Source of the DNA: an uncultured Bacteroidales bacterium
GTDB taxonomy: Bacteria; Bacteroidota; Bacteroidia; Bacteroidales; UBA932
DNA length: 6,376 nt
Assembly (NCBI GenBank): GCA_946406275.1
Contig: CAMJJZ010000062.1
Span: 1 to 6,376 of the forward strand
Direction: 5' to 3'
Shown here: one piece after another, positions 1 through 4,337 of the stretch
Position numbering within the stretch: the stretch's first letter is position 1
Layout of the letters: each line of letters opens with the position of its first letter
Made by a program: the position numbers and the translations under genes
The notes under the pieces: generated by a model
Databases searched by the model: none
The model's input: the letters and a program-made list of their open reading frames with translations, nothing else
What the model was told of the DNA's origin: nothing

Positions 1-47
1 GTCATTCCGGACCCATTCTACGTCATTCCGGACTTGATCCGGAATCT
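1..47. repeat. Palindromic element plus partial second copy, inside the methyltransferase frame
   Basis: Positions 22-47 read GTC, then ATTCCGGA (25-32), loop CTTGA (33-37), TCCGGAAT (38-45), then CT. This is a perfect 8-bp stem with a 5-base loop. The first 12 bases (1-12) repeat 22-33 exactly at a 21-base offset, so a partial or neighbouring copy begins at or before the window edge. Read on the minus strand the stretch encodes KIPDQVRNDVEWVRND within the methyltransferase. Its low-complexity, polar translation resembles that of palindromic elements inserted in coding sequence in other bacteria. That it is interspersed in this genome is inferred from the related copy at 353-378. Confidence 0.8.
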
Positions 48-921
48 TTAACAGGGTGCCAGAATCATATATATACGTGCTGTAATCACCCGTATAGCCT
101 TTCTCCAGTAGCAGCAGCAACTCCTTGCACTCGCCGCCGGTGGCCACAACGTGCACTTCGCGAACGCCGGGAAGCTGTTTGCAGACAAGCGTGATGTCGG
201 CCATAGGGGAGAGCTTGAGCATGATGTTGGGGCAGGCGTCATAGAGCTCAGGGAGCAGCTCAAGCACGTTTGGAGAGCAGTCTTCCAGGCGGAAAACCTT
301 GCGTCCGCCGTCACCGCGCCTTGCCGGATCCATGAATATCACATCCACATTGGTCATTGCCGGCTTGACCGGCAATCTTAAACCAGGCTCTATCTTACAG
401 TTTGTAACAGTGATATTGTTAACGCCAAGTTCCCTGAAATTATGCTCTGCCGCCCTGCACAACCCTTCATCCATCTCATTATACAACACTTGCTTCGCCA
501 CCTTGCTGAACGCCCACGAATCCACTCCCAGGCCTCCGGTAAGGTCAGCAATGCGAATCGAGCCACCCGTTACACATTTTTGCCCGTTTTTGCGTAACGC
601 CTGGCTTAACTGAGCCACCTGACGCGCATTTTTGCCCGAAAACGCGTAGCGCCTGGCTTGGGAGAATATGGTGAAGATTAAAGAGGCCTTGTAGTAGGCG
701 GTTTCAGTGGAGGAGCACTGCTCGGCGGACAGGGCTTTGGGATATTGAAGGGAGGGGACGGCGTACCATTCGGGGACTTTGTGACGGAGCTTTGAGCGGG
801 CTTGGAGGGTGCTCAGGGCAAGGTCCCAGTCGGGGACTTCTCCGGAAAGGGCATTGCGTTTGAGGGCGAGGGCTGCAATGTCTTCGCCGTCGTGGGCAAG
901 TATGAATTCTTTGAAATCCAT
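1..921 (-). CDS. Class I SAM-dependent methyltransferase, PG_1098/THUMP-like family (partial, C-terminus off the window)
   Basis: Reading the minus strand from the ATG at 921-919 gives 307 codons without a stop to the window edge. The N-terminus (about residues 1-80, with EWYAVPSLQYPKALSAEQCSS) matches the helical start I recall for Bacteroidota methyltransferases of this type. The SAM-binding loop is DLTGGLGVD at 126-134. The motif IV-like FMDPARR is at 196-202, followed by KLSPMAD at 236-242 and GGECKELLLLLE at 262-273. Family members are roughly 390-400 residues, so a ferredoxin-like/THUMP-like C-terminus should lie beyond the edge if the gene is intact. THUMP-type relatives suggest an RNA substrate, but the exact target is unknown. 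Three repeat insertions are translated: about residues 87-121, 180-190 and 291-307. Intact motifs argue for function, though decay beyond the edge cannot be excluded. The gene diverges from the phosphomutase gene. Confidence 0.85.
   Translation of the reverse strand, partial: MDFKEFILAHDGEDIAALALKRNALSGEVPDWDLALSTLQARSKLRHKVPEWYAVPSLQYPKALSAEQCSSTETAYYKASLIFTIFSQARRYAFSGKNARQVAQLSQALRKNGQKCVTGGSIRIADLTGGLGVDSWAFSKVAKQVLYNEMDEGLCRAAEHNFRELGVNNITVTNCKIEPGLRLPVKPAMTNVDVIFMDPARRGDGGRKVFRLEDCSPNVLELLPELYDACPNIMLKLSPMADITLVCKQLPGVREVHVVATGGECKELLLLLEKGYTGDYSTYIYDSGTLLKIPDQVRNDVEWVRND
353..378. repeat. Second palindromic element, same loop and flanks with a covaried stem
   Basis: The sequence reads GTC, ATTGCCGG (356-363), CTTGA (364-368), CCGGCAAT (369-376), CT. 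Flanks, loop and total length (26 bases) equal those of the element at 22-47, but the inner stem is GCCGG/CCGGC instead of CCGGA/TCCGG, so both arms have changed together. On the minus strand it encodes RLPVKPAMT, between the SAM-binding region and the DPARR motif of the methyltransferase. Relative to the element at 22-47 it is read in a frame shifted by one base, yet remains open. Confidence 0.8.
560..663. repeat. Two tandem 52-base imperfect repeats within the methyltransferase gene
   Basis: Copy 1 spans 560-611 and copy 2 spans 612-663. They share GAGCCACC at the start, CATTTTTGCCCG in the middle and CGCCTGGCTT near the end. Each can form a hairpin around the shared TTTTTGCCCG core: CGTTAC (568-573) with GTAACG (594-599) in copy 1, and ACGCG with CGCGT in copy 2. 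A unit of 52 is not a multiple of three, so the two copies are translated in different frames. The encoded segment is roughly residues 87-121. It lies between the helical N-terminal region and the DLTGG motif, where relatives as I remember them have only a few residues. Confidence 0.75.
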
Positions 922-953
922 ATTGCAAAAGTACTGAATATTTTTTATTTTTG
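922..953 (+). promoter_or_regulatory. Promoter of the phosphomutase gene (-33 ATTG, -7 TATTTTTG)
   Basis: TATTTTTG at 946-953 matches the Bacteroidota -7 consensus TAnnTTTG. ATTG at 922-925 is a 3-of-4 match to the -33 TTTG with a 20-base spacer. Transcription would start near 958, leaving a leader of about 27 bases that is A-rich before the ATG at 985 and lacks a Shine-Dalgarno motif, as is common in this phylum. The -33 box is immediately next to the -7 element of the divergent methyltransferase gene, so polymerase binding in the two directions probably competes. Confidence 0.55.
926..933 (-). promoter_or_regulatory. -7 element (TACTTTTG) of the methyltransferase gene
   Basis: On the minus strand the site reads TACTTTTG, a full match to the Bacteroidota -7 consensus TAnnTTTG. 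Only four bases (925-922) separate it from the ATG at 921. Transcription would therefore begin at or very near the start codon, giving a leaderless or almost leaderless mRNA. No convincing TTTG -33 box is seen about 20 bases upstream. The site overlaps the promoter of the divergent phosphomutase gene. Confidence 0.5.
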
Positions 954-984
954 TGGATACGATTAAACACTAAAACACAAAGAT

Positions 985-2649
985 ATGGCAGATTACAAAA
1001 CCGTAGCTCAAAGCTGGATTGACGGCAACTTTGACGCAGAGACCAAAGCGGAAGTAAAGCACCTCATGGAAACGGACCCCGTAGGGCTTGAAGACGCCTT
1101 CTACCGTAACCTGGAGTTCGGTACCGGCGGCCTCCGCGGCATCATGGGCGCCGGCACCAACCGCATGAACAAGTACACCGTGGGCATGGCCACACAGGGT
1201 CTTGCAAACTACATCAAGGCCAATGTGAAGGGCGCTGCCAGTGTGTGCATAAGCCACGACAGCCGCAACAATTCACGCCTTTTCGCAGAGATATCGGCGG
1301 AGGTCCTTTCCAACAACGGCATCAAGGTCTATCTGTTCGAAGACCTCCGTCCCACTCCGGAGCTAAGCTACTCCATCCGCCTCAAGAAGGCCACTGCCGG
1401 CATCATGGTAACCGCCAGCCACAACCCCAAGGAGTACAACGGCTACAAGGTATTCTGGGAGGACGGCGGCCAGATTACCGCTCCCGTAGACAAGGATATC
1501 GTCAATGAGGTCGGCAAGATTGCAGACCCTGCCGATGTCCGCTTCGCTCCGGTACCCGGAGAGCCCAAGGCCCCCATCGAGATCATGGGCTCAGAGGTTG
1601 ACGAGTGCTACCTCAGGGACCAGCTTTCCCTCATGCTCTCCCCGGAAGCTGTCAAGAAGCATGCAAACCTCAAGATTGTATATACGCCCCTCCACGGCTG
1701 CGGCGTACGCCTTATGCCCGAAGCCCTGAAGCGCATTGGCTTCACCAATATTATCCATGTCCCGGAGCAGGAAGTTCCGGACGGCAATTTCCCCACCGTG
1801 GCATCGCCCAATCCGGAAGAGCCCGCCGCCATGGCCATGGCCCTTGCCAAGGCCGATGAAACAGGCGCAGACCTGGTTCTGGCTACGGATCCTGACGCAG
1901 ACCGCCTTGGAATTGCGGTTCGTAATGACCAGGGCAAGATGGTTCAGCTTACCGGCAACCAGACCTGGAGCTTCCTTACCTACTATATCCTCACCCGCTG
2001 GAAAGAGCTGGGCAAACTGAACGGCAAGCAGTACTGCGTAAAGACCATCGTCACATCTGAACTCATCGCTGCAATCTGCAAGGACTTCGGCGTAAAGTGC
2101 TACAATGTGCTCACCGGCTTCAAATACATTGCAGAGATTCAGAAGCAGCAGGAAGGAAAGGCGTCGTTCATCTGCGGCGGTGAGGAAAGCTACGGTTTCA
2201 ACCTGGGAGATTTCGTACGTGACAAGTGTGCCCAGGTGGCAGGCTGCGCTGTTGCAGAATGCGCCGCGTGGGCTGCAGAGCAGGGTCTCACGCTGTGGCA
2301 GCTCCTCCAGAAGGTCTACCAGAAGTACGGCCTGTACGTGGAGAAGATGGTCTACATAGTCCGTAAGGGCAAATCCGGTGCTGAGGAGATTCAGAAGATC
2401 ATGGCGGATTACCGTGCATGCCCTCCCAAGGTTATCGCCGGCAGCCCTCTTGCCAAAGTCATCGACTACAACAAGCCTGAAGAGACCGGCCTTCCCAAGA
2501 GCAACGTCCTCCAGTTCTTCAACGAGGCAGGGGACGTAGTTTCCGTTCGTCCTTCCGGCACGGAGCCCAAGATCAAGTTCTACTTTGGTGCCACCGGTTC
2601 CACCGCCCCTGACAAGATTGAGCAGCTCAAGGCTCAGTTCATCAGCTAG
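985..2649 (+). CDS. Phospho-sugar mutase (phosphoglucomutase/phosphomannomutase, alpha-D-phosphohexomutase superfamily)
   Basis: This complete 554-residue cytoplasmic enzyme should interconvert hexose 1- and 6-phosphates (glucose and/or mannose), feeding glycogen, cell-wall and surface-polysaccharide precursors. All four active-site loops of the superfamily are visible. TASHNP (143-148) carries the phosphorylated Ser145. DPDADR (302-307) is the Mg-binding loop. GGEESYGF (398-405) is the sugar-specificity loop. RPSGTEPK (522-529) binds phosphate in the C-terminal domain. Length and the N-terminal EFGTGGLRG (44-52) fit the long PgcA/PGM2-like branch rather than the shorter AlgC type (about 460 residues). 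GEES loops are common in enzymes acting on glucose phosphate, so phosphoglucomutase activity is favoured, but glucose versus mannose preference cannot be fixed from sequence. The start is supported by the promoter at 922-953. It appears monocistronic and ends before the terminator at 2761. Confidence 0.95.
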   Translation: MADYKTVAQSWIDGNFDAETKAEVKHLMETDPVGLEDAFYRNLEFGTGGLRGIMGAGTNRMNKYTVGMATQGLANYIKANVKGAASVCISHDSRNNSRLFAEISAEVLSNNGIKVYLFEDLRPTPELSYSIRLKKATAGIMVTASHNPKEYNGYKVFWEDGGQITAPVDKDIVNEVGKIADPADVRFAPVPGEPKAPIEIMGSEVDECYLRDQLSLMLSPEAVKKHANLKIVYTPLHGCGVRLMPEALKRIGFTNIIHVPEQEVPDGNFPTVASPNPEEPAAMAMALAKADETGADLVLATDPDADRLGIAVRNDQGKMVQLTGNQTWSFLTYYILTRWKELGKLNGKQYCVKTIVTSELIAAICKDFGVKCYNVLTGFKYIAEIQKQQEGKASFICGGEESYGFNLGDFVRDKCAQVAGCAVAECAAWAAEQGLTLWQLLQKVYQKYGLYVEKMVYIVRKGKSGAEEIQKIMADYRACPPKVIAGSPLAKVIDYNKPEETGLPKSNVLQFFNEAGDVVSVRPSGTEPKIKFYFGATGSTAPDKIEQLKAQFIS

Positions 2650-2750
2650 TTACTATAATTAGCTAGCTATTGTACTTCGGAGGCCGCAGGCCGACAAGGG
2701 GGAGTTTGAGGGGGCGCAGCCCCTTCAATGAATAAAAGCACCGAAGGTGC
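2644..2750. repeat. Chain of small hairpins after the phosphomutase stop codon
   Basis: No gene is visible here. Four inverted repeats follow one another. AGCTAGTTA/TAATTAGCT (2644-2652/2656-2664) overlaps the TAG stop. GGCC-GCA-GGCC lies at 2682-2692. TGAGGGGGC/GCCCCTTCA (2707-2715/2719-2727, one G-U pair) has loop GCA. GCACC-GAA-GGTGC lies at 2738-2750. None is followed by a T-run, so they do not look like terminators. The stretch from about 2672 to 2750, with its recurring short palindromes around GCA or GAA, resembles an interspersed intergenic repeat, but only one copy lies in this window, so that is inference. Confidence 0.5.
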
Positions 2751-2760
2751 AAATACTACG

Positions 2761-2792
2761 CAAAAACAGCAGGAGTTTTCCTGCTGTTTTTG
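2761..2792. terminator. Bidirectional intrinsic terminator between the phosphomutase gene and tRNA-Ala
   Basis: A perfect 14-bp inverted repeat (arms 2761-2774 and 2779-2792) contains CAGCAGGA/TCCTGCTG, with loop GTTT at 2775-2778. Its outer A/T-run gives a T-tract on the plus strand (2787-2791) and, symmetrically, on the minus strand (2766-2762). It can therefore end transcripts of the upstream mutase gene and of the convergent tRNA, whose last base is at 2793. Confidence 0.9.
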
Positions 2793-2866
2793 TGGAGTAT
2801 AGGGGAGTCGAACCCCTGACCTATAGATTGCGAACCTATCGCTCTAGCCAACTGAGCTAATACCCC
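2793..2866 (-). tRNA. tRNA-Ala, anticodon CGC
   Basis: The 74-base gene folds into a full cloverleaf. The acceptor is GGGGTAT with ATACTCC. The D-stem is GCTC/GAGC and the anticodon stem is ATAGG/TCTAT (one G-U pair) around loop TTCGCAA. The variable loop is AGGTC, and the T-stem is AGGGG/CCCCT with loop TTCGACT. The anticodon is CGC (2832-2830), reading GCG. The third acceptor pair is G-U (G3-U70), the hallmark identity element of alanine tRNA, and the discriminator base is A73, both consistent with alanine. CCA is not encoded. It has its own promoter just upstream and a hairpin terminator directly after its 3' end. Confidence 0.92.
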
Positions 2867-2877
2867 GAAAAGGACTG

Positions 2878-2909
2878 CAAAAATAGCGGTTTATTTTGGT
2901 ATTACCAAA
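2878..2909 (-). promoter_or_regulatory. Consensus promoter of tRNA-Ala, overlapping the 3' end of nth
   Basis: Reading the minus strand, TTTG (2909-2906) is an exact -33 box, followed by a 20-base spacer and TATTTTTG (2885-2878), an exact TAnnTTTG -7 box. Transcription should start around 2873-2871, five to seven bases before the mature tRNA 5' end at 2866. The -33 box lies in the last codons of nth. It is the best promoter match in the window, which fits a highly expressed stable RNA. Some read-through from the ftsE-nth operon is also possible, as no terminator separates nth from the tRNA. Confidence 0.75.
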
Positions 2910-3541
2910 TTTTCTTGAGCGTAGAAACGGCACCATTGGCTGAGTGGACATTCAGTGCATTTAGGGGAGCGGGCGATGCAGGTGTAGCGGCCGTGGAGGA
3001 TGAGCCAGTGGTGGGATATGGCGCGTTTTTCAATGGGGATGTGGCGCTCAAGGTCGCGCTCTACGTCAAGGGGAGTCTTGCCGTCGGAGAGGCCAAGGCG
3101 GTGGGCTACGCGGAACACGTGGGTGTCTACGGCTATGACCGGCTTGTCATAAACTATTGAGGCAATGACGTTCGCCGTTTTGCGGCCAACTCCGGGAAGG
3201 CTCATAAGGGCGTCTATGTCAGAGGGCACTTCGCTGCCGAAATCGGCAATGAGTTTCTGGGCCATTCCAATAAGGTGGGTGGCCTTGGAGTTGGGGTAGG
3301 AGACGCTTTTTACGTAGGGGAACACATCGTCAAAGGAGGCCGATGCAAGGGACTCCGGAGTGGGGAAACGGTCGAACAAGGGAGGGGTGACCATGTTTAC
3401 CCGCTTGTCCGTGCACTGTGCGCTCAGAATCACGGCCACAAGCAGCTGGAAGGGGTTTTTGAAGTGGAGTTCCGACTCCGCTACCGGGCGGTTCTCCGTG
3501 AACCACTCAACGATTGAATTATATCTTTCTTTCTTGGTCAT
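2891..3541 (-). CDS. nth: Endonuclease III (DNA glycosylase/AP lyase)
   Basis: This complete 216-residue protein has the usual length for the family. It removes oxidised pyrimidines from DNA and nicks the abasic site, starting base-excision repair. The helix-hairpin-helix is [11 protein letters not shown] (115-125). Lys121 corresponds to the catalytic lysine (E. coli Lys120), and Asp139 in [14 protein letters not shown] corresponds to the catalytic aspartate (Asp138). [11 protein letters not shown] (39-49) is the conserved N-terminal helix. The [4Fe-4S] ligands are Cys188, 195, 198 and 204, spaced C-X6-C-X2-C-X5-C exactly as in endonuclease III. The ATG start overlaps the TGA stop of ftsE (ATGA, 3541-3538), so translation is probably coupled to ftsE and the two share a transcript. 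All catalytic and cluster residues are present. Confidence 0.96.
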   Translation of the reverse strand: MTKKERYNSIVEWFTENRPVAESELHFKNPFQLLVAVILSAQCTDKRVNMVTPPLFDRFPTPESLASASFDDVFPYVKSVSYPNSKATHLIGMAQKLIADFGSEVPSDIDALMSLPGVGRKTANVIASIVYDKPVIAVDTHVFRVAHRLGLSDGKTPLDVERDLERHIPIEKRAISHHWLILHGRYTCIARSPKCTECPLSQWCRFYAQENLVIPK

Positions 3542-4242
3542 AACACCACGTCAATTCCTTCGTCGATGACTTCGGTGCAGGATTCGCCTTCGCAGGAGAA
3601 GACACGGCCGGGGTACTTTTCGAAGATGGTGCGGTTGTGGGTTACCATGACTATGGCGGTGCCTTCCTTGTTGAGGGACTGGAGGAGCTGGAGGATCTCG
3701 TCGGCGGTTTCGCCGTCAAGGTTGCCGGTGGGCTCATCGGCAAGGATAACTGAGGGCTTGTTCAGGAGGGCGCGGGCTATGGCTATGCGCTGCTGCTCGC
3801 CGCCGGAAAGTTGGTGGGGGTGCTTGTGGGCCTTGGTTTCCATGCCTACGGACTCAAGGACGTCCAGTATCCTTTTGTCCATGGCGCCGCGGTCTTTCCA
3901 GCCGGTGGAGCGGAGGACGAATTCAAGGTTCTCCTCAACGGTCCTGTCCTGCAGGAGCTGGAAGTCCTGGAAGATCACGCCCATGCTGCGCCTTAGGTAG
4001 GGGATATCCCGGGACTTGATGCCTTTGAGGTTGTAGCCGCAGGCTGTTCCTTCACCTTTCTGGAGCTTGTTTTCCGCCGTTATAGTACGGATAATGGAGG
4101 TCTTTCCGGAACCCACCTTGCCTACTATGTAGACAAAATCTCCGGGCATTATGTCCATGTTGAGGCCGTAGATTACGGGGCTTTCGCCGTTGAGGATATC
4201 GGCGTCTTTGAAGTGTATCAGGCTTTCCGTCATATTTTCCAT
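3538..4242 (-). CDS. ftsE: FtsE-type ABC transporter ATP-binding protein
   Basis: This 234-residue ABC ATPase has every signature. Walker A is GKVGSGKT (41-48), the Q-loop glutamine is Gln92 in FQDF, the signature is LSGGE (145-149), Walker B is VILADE (165-170) and the switch histidine is His202. FtsE pairs with the membrane protein FtsX to control peptidoglycan hydrolases at division. The N-terminus and the GKVGSGKT loop resemble Bacteroidota FtsE. A LolD/MacB-type ATPase is the main alternative. No ftsX is next to it: the gene is first in its operon and is followed by nth. A longer frame opens at 4332, but the added residues cover the promoter and a GC-rich hairpin and do not resemble the family, so I start at 4242 (MENMTES). 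A start at 4233 (MTES) is also possible and leaves a longer leader. Confidence 0.85.
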   Translation of the reverse strand: MENMTESLIHFKDADILNGESPVIYGLNMDIMPGDFVYIVGKVGSGKTSIIRTITAENKLQKGEGTACGYNLKGIKSRDIPYLRRSMGVIFQDFQLLQDRTVEENLEFVLRSTGWKDRGAMDKRILDVLESVGMETKAHKHPHQLSGGEQQRIAIARALLNKPSVILADEPTGNLDGETADEILQLLQSLNKEGTAIVMVTHNRTIFEKYPGRVFSCEGESCTEVIDEGIDVVL

Positions 4243-4250
4243 AATTAGTG

Positions 4251-4258
4251 CAAATATA
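4251..4258 (-). promoter_or_regulatory. -7 element (TATATTTG) of the ftsE-nth operon
   Basis: The minus strand reads TATATTTG, an exact TAnnTTTG. Transcription would begin near 4246, only about four bases before the ATG at 4242 or 13 before that at 4233. This rules against the longer upstream start and implies a very short leader with no Shine-Dalgarno motif. The -33 position is weak (TTAC-like at about 4283-4280). Confidence 0.6.
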
Positions 4259-4272
4259 ATCAGAATTTTTTG

Positions 4273-4280
4273 TATATTTG
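4273..4280 (+). promoter_or_regulatory. -7 element (TATATTTG) of the TPR-protein gene
   Basis: TATATTTG is an exact TAnnTTTG on the plus strand, with predicted transcription start near 4285 and a leader of about 53 bases. No good TTTG is seen at -33. It lies back to back with the ftsE -7 element, 14 bases away, so each promoter occupies the other's -33 region. Confidence 0.55.
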
Positions 4281-4302
4281 TAAATTCAGGGAAAATAGGA
4301 TG

Positions 4303-4321
4303 CCCTCCCCTTTGGGGAGGG
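4303..4321 (+). other. GC-rich hairpin in the leader of the TPR-protein gene
   Basis: CCCTCCCC (4303-4310), loop TTT, GGGGAGGG (4314-4321) form a perfect 8-bp stem. It lies between the predicted transcription start (about 4285) and the ATG at 4338. No T-run follows on either strand, so it is not a standard terminator. It could stabilise the mRNA or be a remnant of an interspersed repeat; the role is unknown. The start codon itself lies in an unpaired A-rich stretch. Confidence 0.6.
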
Positions 4322-4337
4322 ACCCCCCGCAAAAAAG

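Noticed and set aside
48..314. 88-residue minus-strand open frame
   Set aside because: Lies in another frame of the methyltransferase, which reads continuously with family motifs through this stretch.
560..663. CRISPR-like repeat
   Set aside because: Only two directly abutting imperfect copies without spacers and inside a coding frame; no cas genes.
970..1257. 95-residue minus-strand open frame over the start of the phosphomutase gene
   Set aside because: Antisense to a clear coding region; no recognisable domain.
2793..2866. Integration site at the tRNA
   Set aside because: No integrase, no direct repeat of the tRNA 3' end and no foreign genes in the window; the 3' side is a terminator and a housekeeping gene.
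3566..4000. 144-residue plus-strand open frame
   Set aside because: Antisense to ftsE, whose ABC motifs are all intact; its composition (arginine/serine-rich) is that of a shadow frame, and no promoter or start context is seen.
4243..4332. Upstream extension of the ftsE frame to an ATG at 4332
   Set aside because: It spans an exact -7 promoter element and a GC-rich hairpin, and its translation (MRGVPPQRGGHPIF...) has no likeness to FtsE N-termini.
4285..4337. Riboswitch in the TPR leader
   Set aside because: The leader is only about 53 bases with a single simple hairpin; no known aptamer signature.
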